Assembly (NCBI RefSeq): GCF_964340395.1
Contig: NC_135556.1
Coordinates: forward strand, 5,402,001-5,466,000
Direction of reading: 5' to 3'
Source: Glandiceps talaboti
Taxonomy: Eukaryota > Hemichordata > Enteropneusta > Spengelidae
DNA: 64,000 bases
In this document: positions 14,800 through 26,170 of the stretch, one piece after another
Layout: each line of letters opens with the position of its first letter
How positions within the stretch are numbered: the stretch's first letter is position 1
The notes under the pieces: model-generated
Seen by the model: the letters and a program-made list of their open reading frames with translations, nothing else
Databases searched by the model: none
Told to the model about the DNA's origin: nothing
Translations under genes and position numbers: made by a program

Positions 14800-16580
14800 G
14801 GTAAATTATGTTGAAGCTGCCTAAACTTATTACCCAATGTATACCAATTTATAATGCTACCTTTGACTTTGACATCGACAATCACGAATTCAATGCAATT
14901 TTCTCTACGAAGTGTCAACAGAGTTTGAACGGACTATTCTATGAGAAACCTTTGTACGTTTATCGAACTTTGCATACAATTATGAATTACAATAACATGT
15001 TCAATGTCAGGTATTGTTTTATTTTGTTTGGTTAGAATGTGCTGATGATCTGTTACATGCTAAACGATTAGATTTAGATGACATGTGAAATTTTAATGAG
15101 CTTGAAAAATCTGAATATTCTCATTAACAGAAGAGAGGTGAGCATGCGCTTTGAGTTGGACCTAAAATACTGTCTTTACTAATGGCGGTTAATTTCTGAG
15201 AAAAAAACTTCAGCTTTACCAATAGAACATAGGTGGGTGACGTTATTAACCTATATCCTGTACAAATTCAGTCTTGAAAGTCTGCCCTTATCCAGATATA
15301 TTTGATGTTGCTATAATTGGTGAACAGTGGAATTATAACTTTAATTCCAACGGTTGAGTTTTCATGAGTTTAGCATGCACATGCATAGTCAGCGCTAGCC
15401 CCATGTTTTCAGAGTGTCATCTGATTTTAGTAGCTTACTATTGCAGGACAACTTTCTGGGACTCACGTTGACACAATAAGAATGTAAAAAAGAATTCAAC
15501 TTTTAAATTTGATAAAGCATCAACTTATAAAAGTCTCCAACGGGAAAGGTTAAGATGGAGTACAGACGAGGCGAGTCGACGCTGTACCTTGTCATTTATA
15601 CATAATGACAATGCTACTGTTGTTGACGATAATGATTATGTTGATCCTAGCCTTTTGCAACATTAAAGTGTTCACGTTACTTGGTTACGACCACCCAGTG
15701 TTCATTTGTGTCACAAAATGCTTTTTGTAAATGTTTTTTGAATAGTTGTCGAACTACTCAATGAAAACATTGTTGCGACAATTGAACCATACCCGTTGAA
15801 CATCATTTCAGCCTAAAATTCCCAGTTTATTCTTTGGTCTGTTTTTGTCTTGGAGTTTTATCAAAATCAAAGTGTGTTCAGCTCAATATTGAGCCATTCT
15901 TTCAATGTTTCAGTTACTGTAATGTCAACTAAATACATGTTGTCCTCTCGATCACACATCTTACAAAAAAGGATTTTAGAGTTCATATTAAAATTTGTTT
16001 TACTTTTATTGTTTGAGATCGTGACAATTTCGTATTTGTGTTAATTTTAGGGAGTTCATTTTACACAATTTTCGACAGTAATTTCTCAAATTGCAGAACT
16101 ATATATACGTTTAAAGTCACCGGGGAAACTAGGTAATAATTAAATAATTTTATACGATATCAATAATCTTAATAAACATGAACGATTAAAAAAACCTTTA
16201 AAAATGAAACAAGAAAAACACTTTGTAAAAACAAGTTATTCATCCAGAAAAGAGCAGCTGTACGCAAAGTTAAAATGGCAAGAAATGCGTATTATAAACA
16301 AAAACAGGTCCAATAAATAATGAACAAGTCAATACCATCTTATTTATAAGGAATTTTCCACCTGAACGAAGATTACGAAATGACTAGATAGATGATGTCA
16401 CATATATAGTCAGGGGCGATAACGTAAACTGCTCGAAATATCTTAAAATCAATCTTCTGTTGTATTGTTAACCTATGAAATGTACATGAAAACTTTAGTG
16501 AAATAACAGTAATCAAGAAAAGTTAGAATTGGATAAAGCGGTTAAAGCATTCATACCTAAAAGACATTCTTTTTCGCACA
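14800..16580. other. No supported gene
   Basis: One open frame at 14808-15035 ends near a possible donor (CAG|GTATT) but has no recognisable domain, and I do not call it. The remainder is unique AT-rich sequence upstream of the A1 gene. Confidence 0.4.
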
Positions 16581-16597
16581 GGTGACCATAGAAAAAA

Positions 16598-16895
16598 ATG
16601 GCGACCGTTAATATCGTGTTTATGAACTGCGACAAACTCGTTGATTTGGCCATCATTCAGGAACAACTTTTTGGAAGTCTTGATTCGCTCAGTCTTAACG
16701 TCAAGAGAGAATACTTTTCATTACACTCAATTGAACAACAATCCAAGCTTATATTCGATCGATGGGAAAAACCGCACGGTATTCTACATATGGCTTTCCT
16801 TGTTCTCCATGCCGATGAATGCCGTCTATCCATCAATGAACCAAAGGCTGGCATTGGTTATAGCAGCATTTATGCAGCCTTAAGGATAGTGACAG
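16598..16895 (+). CDS. A1 exon 1
   Basis: Codes for residues 1-99 plus one base. It ends ACAG|GTAATG (phase 1). It carries the NCD.LVDL motif, the HA pair and the SINEPKAGIGY signature. Confidence 0.82.
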
Positions 16896-18253
16896 GTAAT
16901 GTGACTTAACTATAATTGAACGTAGTAAAAATAAAACAGACCACCGTCTTTCTTGACATATGTTTTGTTAATATTAATACTGTAACATTTCATCATCTGG
17001 CTAGACAACAAACGTTGCTACTTTCGTATTCTGGCTAGCATTATGACTTTCATAACATAGCTACATTTTCTGTGTACATGATACAGGTAGCTTTCATTCT
17101 TTTTTTGGTGACTGCCTGCAAATATAATGCTAACGCAAGCAGCTATAAGCTTATGTTACATCACTCATTGTTAGATAGCCATACTATAATTATAGAACAC
17201 TGATACATAACTCATTTGTTAATTTACTGCCATGTAAATATTAATATTATAAGGAATTTTTAAAAACTCATCTCTTTTCTCTCGAAGACGGTCCTGTTGT
17301 GGTGATAATTGCTAACGATAGTAATTATGACATCAGCTCTAGGCAGCTCATATCAAAATGGGCATTTTACAAGATATGTTCACAATTTACGCAAGAATAC
17401 ATGACTGGTCCGAAGGGATATGCCTTTTCTTGGTACAACAAACCTGGCAAGTGCCATTATGACATTATACATACATTTCTCAGAAAACATGGATTATGGC
17501 CGCCTGAAGAGATTGGTGGAGAAAGGTATGTTAAATATTCTAAGGCGTTTCTTCTGTATTGAATAAATCCTATATATGCTATACAATGTATTGTGAATGA
17601 GTTAACTTAATGTCATTTTTGTATCGGGGAAACAGCTGCAGTACATTTAGCACGATCCATTCACCAATCTTTATTTTAAGAGACCCCCTCCCCCAGTTAA
17701 ATATATTTTTGACTGAATCACTTTCCAATGACTAGGGTAGCACGATTTTAATTCCAAATGTATCCTGAGCAAGGTTTTCTTTTTTATCTTCAGCGTATTG
17801 CTCCCCAAAAAAGTTAGGACATTGAATGTTGAAAGCAACCCCGACAAAGATCACCGCCCGCTTTCACCACAAAGTGGAAAAGAAACGAAATATGTCAAAA
17901 TCGTGCAAAACGCATCTACAAACATTTCAGAGTTAATTATGCATCGATATTCACCTGAAACCATGGCTACAATAAAATCTAGCTTGAAGAAGTTAAAACA
18001 CGAAGAAAATACCAAGATTGGTCTCATTGCCTACTTGCCAGGTGGAAATATCGATGTTAGTTTTGCTGCAATGGGAAAAGACTTTGGATGTTCGTTCACG
18101 GATGTAAACAGATATCCTTCTACAATCAGGAAGACGCCTGAAATCGTTGCCTGTCAAAATGATCTATTCACATATGTTATAGTTTTCATAAACGGCAACT
18201 TTTGGCATGTAATTAGTGAAAATACTACGGTTCTTCAACATGAGAGGCTCTAG
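16598..18253 (+). CDS. Family A protein A1 (three exons, 331 aa)
   Basis: Unnamed family; function unknown. Exons are 16598-16895, 17288-17525 and 17794-18253, joined in phases 1 and 2 across GT-AG introns. The ATG was chosen because acceptor AG at 16580-81 opens the exon just upstream, the context is AAAATGG, and A2 starts at the same point. Residues 3-10 look like a first beta strand, followed by CDKLVDL. A second strand follows, then MAFLVLHADE with H71-A72, then SINEPKAGIGY (78-88). After the first intron a strand VVVIIANDSNYD (103-114) is followed by ISKWAFYKICSQF and TGPKGY. This order fits a Rossmann-like alpha/beta domain. A Lys/Ser-rich linker leads to a second small domain (TKIGLIAYLPGGNIDVSF onward, then YVIVFINGNFWHVI). 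There is no signal peptide or membrane segment. I have a vague memory of similar proteins in amphioxus and brachiopods; this is unverified. Confidence 0.8.
17288..17525 (+). CDS. A1 exon 2
   Basis: Acceptor TCTCGAAG|AC and donor GAAAG|GTATG. Phase 1 in, phase 2 out. Codes for the IANDSNYD strand-loop and the SKWAF.KI.SQF helix. About 37% identical by eye to A2 exon 2, with the same phases. Confidence 0.82.
17794..18253 (+). CDS. A1 exon 3
   Basis: Acceptor TTTATCTTCAG|C. Codes for the Lys-rich linker and the C-terminal domain, stop TAG at 18251-18253. A possible polyadenylation signal AATAAA lies at 18409-18414. Confidence 0.8.
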
Positions 18254-19560
18254 GTTTAAATTGAAATTGGGCTTGCTCCAGATTCATAATCTCCAGGACC
18301 AATTAACAACCTATGAAACTGGAGTGCCCTATCAAATATCAATGTTCCAAATATATATATGTAAAAAATAGTTCGTTTTCTCTAGGGGAAAGTTGAATTT
18401 TACGTGCAAATAAAAGAAGAAATGTTAATGGGAGTGTTTCAGCGGTAGCTTCTTTACAATTAAAGAGGTCATTATTTTCGAAGCAAATTGTTTTGTTTAA
18501 CTACGGTGTTACTGCACTGTAAAAGGTGTTTATATTTAGAACATTGTTTGATTGTTATTTTTGTAACACATTTTAAAAGCGTAAATGCGTTCTATTTCTT
18601 AAAGCATAGTCAAATGTTTGTACAGTGCCGTTCTATTCTGAACACAACTACTCAATCTTCTCTTAACGCTGGAGTTTCACACCTTCATTCATATTGAACG
18701 AAGTGTTCAATGCTTGAACACGTAAAATTGAATGCGTTTGTGCCGATGTACAACTTTTTGAACACAGTGATGGCATGCAGCGAAAATGTGTTGTAGAATA
18801 GAACAATTCATGCAACCTGGAAACTATAGAACACCATGAAACATCAGGAGCGCAAACTGTAAGAATTCGATATTTCTCTACGTTTGCTGTACTCTAACAC
18901 ACACTTGGAACATTGGACACGTGCTCAGGAACAAAGTATGCACCCAGGTCTTTTTGGATATACTAAACCTTAATTCTGGTTTTCATGCAGTGTCCACAAT
19001 TTAACCACTACCATAGCTAGACAACAGATTATATTCAAATTATTTTCAAAAGGTACATTTCATTGTGTAGTATCGGTATACAATCACAAGAAAGTCAAAA
19101 TCAAAGTCACTTCTTGATGGGAAAAAGTAAAATTATAGGAATCAGTAAAAGCTTACAAGTACATGCACAAGGTAAGCTAATTACGGCATTGTGAACAAAG
19201 TAAATATGCAATAAAAGTAAACAAAGAAACACAAATACTTCTCCGAAGTTTTTAATTGAGCCCTGTCTGTAGTGTGCCTCTGGTATTACAATTCATGGTA
19301 GATTAAGAGTCGCCACCATTTTCTCACAACTAGGTTTGTTATGGTTGAAGTCACTCAAGATCTGAACCTTAACAACGGAATTTTAATCATTGCTAGTTGC
19401 ACTATATTACACTAGGTTTATTAATTTCAATTTTGTTGCTATTATTACTAACTACATTTAATTGTACAGTTTTATCATTTGTAAGTCCAGAAATTTAAAA
19501 AAAAAAGCTATTCAACGGGCTACCTAACTTATCACATTGGGTAGATATGTCGACTTTTTA
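18254..19560. other. A1 3' region and intergenic DNA
   Basis: AATAAA at 18409-18414 is a candidate poly(A) signal for A1. Nothing else is supported. Confidence 0.4.
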
Positions 19561-20210
19561 CAACGTTGGACAATGATATTAAAACAAGCCATATATAATG
19601 ATGGCAAAACATTTCAAGATTTCAAGTTGAGTTTATATAGTATATAATCAGTCATTTTGATTTCATCTTTTGCAATTTGTTTGTATGGCAATCGACTTCA
19701 TTCATTTCTACAATTAGGAAATGTACACAATTTACGGTCAAAACTGTTTTGTACCTCCTCTGACCCTCTCCTCTAAAAACAATGTTAAGATCCGCCAAAT
19801 GAAAGTCCAGAATTATTTTAGCCACCCCTTCTGTCACCTACACTATAGTAATGATATAAAATTATATGGCACAATGATGCATTAAAATAACAGTGATAAG
19901 CAGCTACATTAACTGACAAAACAAGAGTACTTTACAAAGAATGTGGATTTCACAAGCATAAGGAGATGTCTCATTGTCACCATGATTGCTACTGATTGGA
20001 AGAAGACAATGATAAAAACCGTTTTGAAGATAAGACAATGTTGGAGGCCGTTAAAATATCAAACCATAGACATAATTTAAAGTCTTGCAATGCTTGAATA
20101 TGGTAATAAACTACCAGAATTGAAACAATTATGCTATGCATTACATATTATCTGGCGGTGTATTTTGTTGTGGCAAAGCTGAAAGATATTTTGCGGATGT
20201 GAACTTGGTA
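19560..20210 (-). repeat. Dispersed repeat, inverted relative to 26930-27370
   Basis: The segment around 20090-20200 (reading AATATCTTTCAGCTTTGCCA on the minus strand) matches 26920-27020 on the plus strand. Landmarks towards 19820 (the CCACCCCTTCTGTCACCTA stretch) and 19600 (ATATATAATGATGGCAAAA) also match in inverted order. These are two diverged inverted copies of one interspersed element about 7 kb apart. Confidence 0.7.
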
Positions 20211-20239
20211 AATGACTTCTCCTGAAGTTTAATTTTGGT

Positions 20240-20500
20240 CCAAAAACTCACGAATAAAGAAAAACATTTCAAGACTTTCAGAGCATTGCACAACCGGCAT
20301 TTGTAATGATTGCCGAAATTTGTAATAACGCCGATATTTGTAATAAAAATCACGTTTTTCATGTAATAAAACCGACATTTGTAATAATTGACGAAATTTG
20401 TATTAATTTCTATGAACGACAAAATTGCCGATACTTGTAATAAATTTCAGAAAAAATAATATGTAATAAAATTGCCGAAATTTGTAATAAAAAATGACAT
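20240..20500. repeat. Short direct repeats around TTTGTAATAA
   Basis: About eight irregular copies of GCCGA.ATTTGTAATAA-type sequence are spaced by roughly 20-30 bases. This is a degenerate short tandem array of unknown role. Confidence 0.6.
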
Positions 20501-20669
20501 TAAGGAGGGTCCTTCCTTCTACACTAAAAAATGAGTTATCTAAATAAAGAAATACAAGGTTGCAAAAACATCACGTCAAACGAAAGTAGATTTAACAAGC
20601 ATTAATTGAATTGATTAATATGATAATTAATTGAACAATTAACCGAGTTATTATTATTTCAATCAATCC

Positions 20670-21010
20670 GTATGTATGTATGTATGTATGTATGTATGTA
20701 TGTATGTATGTGATGAGGAAGTGCAAGAATGATTGATTGAACAAACTAAGGAACGAATTAACAAACAAAAAAATGAATGAATGGACGGACAAATGAATGA
20801 ATGAATGAATGAATGAATGAATGAATGAATGATGAATGAATGAATGAATGAACAAATTAATTAATTAATTAATTAATTAATTAATTAATTAATGGATGGG
20901 TGGATGCCATTCATTTGAACGAACTAATTAATTGAGTAATGGGCAAATGGATGGATGAATGAATGAATGAATAAATGAATGAATGAATGAGTGAATGAAT
21001 GAACAAAGAA
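20670..21010. repeat. Tetranucleotide repeat cluster
   Basis: A (TATG)n tract at 20671-20711, (AATG)n at about 20790-20850, (TTAA)n at about 20856-20893 and (AATG)n again at about 20950-21003. Each is short and separated by degenerate versions of the same units. Confidence 0.9.
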
Positions 21011-21238
21011 ATTAATTAATTACTGGATGGTTGGATGGAAGTAGTATTAAATATAGGGTTTCTGGACCACCCAACCGACAACCCACTCCTTTCACTGTTT
21101 TTGCCTTAAAAATGGTCTAAATTTGAGTAAACAAAAAAAGTGATTTTTTAACTTACTAGAACGACAACCCACCTTTTTCACCCTTTTAACTGTCAACAAA
21201 AGGTTTAATCTACATTGTTTATTTTATATTAACAGTTG

Positions 21239-21626
21239 CATAATAAAACTATTCTAGTCCTGTTTCATTTGATTTTTGTAATCCATCTGATCTAATACAA
21301 AAAGGTATATTTAATTTTTTTAAATCGTCACATATTCTTGACGGTAAATAATATTTCATAGTTATTCAATTCTTATCTTGAAAAGCCCCTATAAACACAC
21401 CATATCTTCCCTGTATTTGATATACACCTATCACTTTATAAATAACATTAACAGGTAAATCTCTCCATTGTTTAACAGTTTGCTCTGTTAACGCAATATC
21501 AAATTCTTCATTAGTTAATATGTTATTATTTGGTTGATTGATTAAATTTTTAAATGCTTCAGTTGTTTTATTAATTTTCTTAGTAGATTTTTTAAGGAAA
21601 TTGGGAGGAAGTAAAATACCTGACAA
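21239..21626 (-). pseudogene. Broken copy of a small AT-rich gene (paralogue of 21886-22248)
   Basis: The first half, 21626-21366, is an open frame starting MSGILLPPNF and containing VKQWRDLPVNVIYKV. It then meets a TGA. The same frame resumes with YYLPS, LNIPF and RSDGLQKS, and meets TAG at 21251-21249. The intact neighbour (21886-22248) has YYLPS, VPF and RSEGLQKS at the same places, so this copy has two nonsense changes. The WRDLPV-VIYKV block with alternating strands looks like a small OB-fold, possibly a single-strand DNA-binding protein of a viral or mobile element. That is inference. Confidence 0.6.
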
Positions 21627-21768
21627 TTTATTTAAGTATTTGGTTTATTGCCACCAATTCTTTGATATTTTCCCATTCTTCGGTGGTCTCCCATTCTTCG
21701 ATACTCATTTGCTCAGCTATCAGACATAGTCATTTGTGCCATTTGTGTCATTTGTGTCATGTATATAT

Positions 21769-21830
21769 AATTATTAATATTTTTTTGTTTAAATTAAAAA
21801 ATATTATATCTCTAACCTTTTATTAAGTGT
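21769..21830 (-). promoter_or_regulatory. Duplicated upstream segment of the small AT-rich gene pair, copy 1
   Basis: The sequence around TTTGTTTAAATTAAAAA and TCTCTAACCTTTTATT recurs at 22258-22310, at the same place upstream of the second gene. The duplication therefore included the probable promoter. Confidence 0.45.
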
Positions 21831-21885
21831 ATTTTGAGTGGACAAAAGAATATACAAAATCAACTGAGGTTTTTTAATAACTTAT

Positions 21886-22248
21886 TTAAATATTAACACA
21901 ACTATACTTAAAATAATATTGACCTGTACTGTCAGATTTTTGAAGACCTTCTGATCTTATATAAAATGGAACTGTTAAGAATTCTAACTGTTTATCAATA
22001 TGTGATGGCAAATAATAATGAGCTTTTAAATTACCATTTTCTATTTTAACTATATAACTTATACCAAATTTACCATTAATTGTTTTTACTTCAGCTACTT
22101 TATATATTACATGTACTGGTAAATCCCTCCATTTTTTAACAGATTGTTCTTGTACTGCTTTGTTAAATTGATCTTCTGTTGGAATACAACTTGTTGGAAT
22201 ATAATGTATTGGTTTTGTTAGATGTGATAAATTAATTTTATGTGCCAT
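21886..22248 (-). CDS. Small intronless AT-rich protein, 120 aa, OB-fold-like
   Basis: Uninterrupted 120-codon frame, ATG at 22248, stop at 21888-21886. Residues about 42-56 read VKKWRDLPVHVIYKV; later blocks are FGISYIVKI, HYYLPSHIDK and RSEGLQKS. It is clearly homologous to the broken copy just downstream (21239-21626), and the two are in tandem with matching upstream sequence. The region is noticeably more AT-rich than its flanks and has no intron signals, unlike the spliced host genes. The pattern of strands around WRDLPV.VIYKV resembles small single-strand DNA-binding (OB-fold) proteins found in virus-derived or mobile DNA in invertebrates. This is inference from memory. It could also be a lineage-specific host gene. 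Confidence 0.55.
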   Translation of the reverse strand: MAHKINLSHLTKPIHYIPTSCIPTEDQFNKAVQEQSVKKWRDLPVHVIYKVAEVKTINGKFGISYIVKIENGNLKAHYYLPSHIDKQLEFLTVPFYIRSEGLQKSDSTGQYYFKYSCVNI

Positions 22249-22257
22249 TGTGTTTGT

Positions 22258-22312
22258 ATATTATTAATATTTTATTTGTTTAAATTAAAAATCTCTAATC
22301 TTTTATTTTCAC
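22258..22312 (-). promoter_or_regulatory. Duplicated upstream segment of the small AT-rich gene pair, copy 2
   Basis: Pairs with 21769-21830; it shares TTTGTTTAAATTAAAAA and TCTCTAATCTTTTATT and lies directly upstream of the intact gene. Confidence 0.45.
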
Positions 22313-22529
22313 TTATTTTTATATACTACTCTCTCTGCAATCTCTGTCAGACTCAAGTTAGCCAACACAGAAAATAAGCTTAAAATACTTTAAAATCTAT
22401 AAGAATTATACGTTTCGTACAGAGCATCAGTATGTTGATGGCCTAATGACTGCTCAGCATGCTCCCATGGTCGTAAATTTTGCTCATTCCTGTTAGTGTA
22501 CATTGGACATGTAACAGCTTAGGGAGTGA

Positions 22530-22660
22530 TCAGTTTTTAAGGCCGGGGGGGGGGCAAATCAGAGGGGGAGGGGTCACCTCAATTTGGGACTCAAAGTAGG
22601 GGGTCATCATTTTTACAAAGTGAATAAAGGGGGGGTCACCTTATTTTCAACAACTGAATG
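22530..22660. repeat. G-rich low-complexity repeat
   Basis: Poly-G stretches with repeated GGGGTCACCT and AGGGGG motifs. Similar in style to the G-rich elements at 4840 and 60420. Confidence 0.6.
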
Positions 22661-23300
22661 AAATCAAGAGCCACGCTGCTGTACTGAAATTACTATACAT
22701 TTATAAAACAACTAATGTATGTGCATACAATAAACCATAAACAATAAATAGCTATAAATATACATTCAAATATAACATGAATTCTTTGTCTCTTGATATA
22801 TCCCAGCATATGACATGGATTCACAACACTGCACTATGGCCTCGTTTAAGCAACAGTTGTTTGTTAGAAAAGACTTCTTAATATTACACGCTATAAAGAT
22901 TCGCATGTGTAGCTGTAAACATAACACATAAGAAATGAAATACCTTAAAATTTACTAACTGACTAAAATTTATGCCTCCGTTGACCTGAATGTTGATTGC
23001 ACACAAAGCATAACCAATCTAGGGTGAGATACACTTTGAAATAACATGTGACAAAGACTCACTGTGACTGAAGGTGCCAGACCTAGAATGTACCTTGATA
23101 TTAATTATTCAATGTCCATGTATATTGTTAGTCTAGTTTCTATACATTTTTGTATGTATGCATTACAATATTACTACGACCATATCCACTAGAAGTCCCA
23201 AATTGATTTAGGGGTGAGATCAAAAACTATTCTTTTAGTGTATGAAGATTTTACTTTACCTTTATAGTGAAATTTATTTTGTACCCCAATACAATTTTTT
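22660..23300. other. No gene seen
   Basis: AT-rich sequence without supported exons or repeats. Confidence 0.4.
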
Positions 23301-24290
23301 TTTTAATTGGGCGTTATTACAAAAATACAACTCTTTTCATGGATGGAAAATCTTTTACATTTTGTATTTGGAACCTTTTTTAAGTTACCAATTTCAAAAA
23401 ACTGTCCCCATTTCTTAATATGTGCATTTGATTTACTTTTTCTAACCGCAATATGAAACGCCACACTCTGAATATTTTGCAAGTATTTTTTGTATGCCAC
23501 CAAATCTGTTTTTTGTTTTCTAAACTTTTAAATGTAAATATAACGCCTGGCAACAAGAATAACAACATTCTATAATAATAACAGTTGTTGATCACATATA
23601 GGATGATTTGTCTTTCATTTGGAATATTAATAAGTCCTGCTTTTCTTCCTATAACACATAAAATCCATCCCAAAACTCTATAACAAATTCACAATCATAA
23701 AATAAGTGAATTAAAGTATCTTCCTTTTTATCACAGAAGGTACATTTCACGGATTCAACTCTAGGTCGTTTGAATTTTGATAATGTCACATTAGTAGGTA
23801 ATATGTTGTGCAGCATTTTAAGGTGTAAAGCCCTCAACAGATTGTCAATTGTTAACGTGTAAAGCATCTGATAAATTGGATCCCAACAGTCAATATGTTC
23901 AAATAGTAACGTAAAATACATTACTGAACTGGGAGGAATAAAATAATGTTCTATAATCCATTTATTGACATTTCTAGTATAACAATATTTAATATCGGCT
24001 CAGACCACTTATAGCGGTCTGAGATTTCGGATGATACTGTACCAAACTTGAACAAAATTTGTCTCTCAGGTATTTCACAATCAGCAATCATTGTTGCATC
24101 AACATTCACTCTCCATATTTTTGGAACTGCTTTGAGAACACCAAACCATTGTAGACTGTGGTACTCCCATTTCTCCTCCCATGCCCATTTCCCTGGAAAA
24201 GTTATCCAACATAAATTATTCCAGCCTGTAAAAATTCTTTGAAAATTATTGATTTTCGAGCAATTAAGATATCGTTGTTATTCCAAACTA
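23300..24290 (-). mobile_element. LINE 3' coding remnant with zinc-knuckle (zf-RVT type)
   Basis: Minus-strand frame 23921-23649 has LLRALHLKMLHNILPTN followed by C-x2-C (CTFC), DTLIHLFYDC and FWDGFY. This is the HLK.LH.ILPTN...C..C....ET..HLF..C....FW pattern of the reverse-transcriptase-associated zinc finger at the end of LINE ORF2. Broken frames on both sides (to about 24290 and to 23300) extend it, with WIIEHYF upstream and a basic tail downstream. 5'-truncated, with frameshifts; inactive. Confidence 0.75.
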
Positions 24291-24436
24291 TTTGTTGTAA
24301 TATAATGTTTCGTTGATTGGACTTTTGATTTCTGACCATACCTGAACATATTTCTAAAGAAGCCTGAAAACTTCACTGGTAACGTGTCAATGTTTTACTG
24401 TTTGGGACAAGCCTTGGAGGAGAAATAACAATGTCA

Positions 24437-24629
24437 TGAATTTGTAATTACTGTGATTCAGATATGACGCTGTTAATATCTGTCGCTAAACACCCAGTTA
24501 GAGAAAAGCTTATTATTGCAATAGCTGACAAGGGCGTCAAGACAATAATAGGATTCTCTCCAACTGGGTGTGTGGTGACATGTATAAACAGCGTCATGTC
24601 TGAACCCAAACACGGTTATTACAAATTCA
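24437..24629. mobile_element. MITE-like element with long imperfect terminal inverted repeats
   Basis: About 193 bp. The left end begins TGAATTTGTAAT and continues through ATGACGCTGTTAATAT to AACACCCAGTTAGAG. The right end reads the same in reverse complement, with about 65-bp arms and several mismatches and small gaps. There is no coding capacity. The centre holds AAGCTTATTATTGCAATAGC. A target-site duplication is not clear. Confidence 0.7.
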
Positions 24630-24897
24630 TAACAGTAGCGTAGGATTGGCAGTAGAGAGAAAAAAATTGTTCGGTAGAACAGGGGTGATATGGATTTTTG
24701 ATCTGCCCAGTATAATATATACAGTTACCCTTTCAACAACCATATTTCGGTATTCACCATTTCAACCTTAAAATGCACTTAAAATTCATTCTTATTAATA
24801 TCGTTAGATCTCTTGCTCACGAAAACCAACAATAATAATAAGTAACTGTGACTTTGTTTTGTAAATATCTTAATTATCTACAGTACCGTAGCCTGCG

Positions 24898-24933
24898 GGA
24901 GGGGGGGGGGGGCAGCTGCCCCCCCCCCCCCCC
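24898..24933. repeat. Poly-G / CAGCTG / poly-C hairpin
   Basis: Twelve G, then CAGCTG at 24913-24918, then fifteen C form a perfect GC hairpin. Both strands also have potential for G-quadruplex or i-motif folding. Confidence 0.9.
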
Positions 24934-25517
24934 GAGATTTTGGAAAAAGGCAAGAAAAGCTGAAGCTACTTTTGGAATACATAGCGATGCTTTTAAAATC
25001 GTTATTTTTTCGTGACGATTCCTTGCATGCGCGATTTAAATGGGTAGTTCACTAAAGTGACTGTACACTGACTCATGGCTAATATGTATCTTATATCGCT
25101 ATTGTACGCTGGCTTAACTTTGAATAAAAATGTATCCAGTTAAGATTTATTGCAGCAAATTAAAAATTCTTTGTGCGGGAAAGTACAAAAGAAGTGAGCA
25201 CATACACTATGCATTTTCCGCGAGTAACAGACTTGAAAGTCTCCTTCATTTGAAGATAACAAGTCGCAATTATAATGTCAGCGAGTGAAACTCAAAAAAG
25301 ACGGAAAAAGTCGTTCAACGTGAGGTTGCCTGCTATGCTGCATGCAGTGACTTCGAAGATGCGCTCGATCTCATTTACATCTTGTTCCTTACATTAAAAC
25401 ATTTCATGCTGATAAAACGGCAGATCTCTTTTTGGAAACTTTGGAGGCCCTGAAAAACTATTAAACTAAGTATGCAGTTTAAGATCCACTATTTGAAGAT
25501 ATTTCTTTCAATAATTG
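24934..25517. other. No gene seen
   Basis: No supported exon, RNA or array. Confidence 0.4.
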
Positions 25518-25694
25518 TCAGGGGTAGGTAACAAATATTAGTCTAGAGCACGATCGATATAGTGACAAGTACAAATATAAAAGTTGCGGGAAAATTCTAC
25601 ATAGCACCTGGTACAAGTCGTTTAGTTAAAAGCAAAGTCTATATTGCGACGAACACAAAGTCCTGATTTTCCCAGCGTCCATTGCGTATTCAAC

Positions 25695-25725
25695 ATGGTG
25701 GCAAGTAACATCGACAATCCTGAAG
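25695..25725 (+). other. Exon-like 31-bp unit with splice donor (left arm)
   Basis: ATG GTG GCA AGT ... CCT GAA G followed by GTAAGA, reading MVASNIDNPE. Kozak context is fair (AACATGG). Partner exons are not seen, so this may be a remnant first exon. Confidence 0.35.
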
Positions 25726-25962
25726 GTAAGAATCAATCGATTTCTACTACTAAAAATCGAAAATACGTATTCCTATAGCGTGCGTTCTGGGAAGAATGGG
25801 TTTGAGGAACAACAGGGAAAATTTCATTGATCGATCCATCGTTTGTGGGAGGAGTTAGCGAAAAAATTTTCCCTGTTGTTCCTCAAACCCATTCTTCCCA
25901 GAACGCACGCTATAGGAATACGTATTTTCGATTTTTAATAATAGAAATCGACTGATTCTTAC

Positions 25963-25993
25963 CTTCAGGATTGTCGATGTTACTTGCCACCAT
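25963..25993 (-). other. Exon-like 31-bp unit with splice donor (right arm)
   Basis: Exact mirror of 25695-25725 on the minus strand, including the GTAAG donor. Confidence 0.35.
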
Positions 25994-26170
25994 GTTGAAT
26001 ACGCAATGGACGCTGGGAAAATCAGGACTTTGGGTTCGTCGCAATATAGACTTTGCTTTTATCTAAACGACTTGTACCAGGTGCTATGTAGAATTTTCCC
26101 GCAACTTTTATATTTTTACTTGTCACTATATCGATCGTGCTCTAGACTAATATTTGTTATCTACCCCTGA

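Larger units (their letters stand above)
25518..26170. repeat. Long inverted duplication, arms about 310 bp
   Basis: Bases 25518-25834 are repeated in reverse complement at 25864-26170, with only a few mismatches and small indels and a 29-base loop. Each arm contains CAACATGGTGGCAAG and, 31 bases after the ATG, the donor-like CCTGAAG|GTAAG. That makes an exon-like unit copied head to head. A host-gene first exon captured in a foldback, or a foldback transposon, could explain it. Confidence 0.9.

Noticed and set aside
14808-15035. 75-codon frame with a possible downstream donor
   Set aside because: No recognisable domain, no partner exon, and next to a repeat block.
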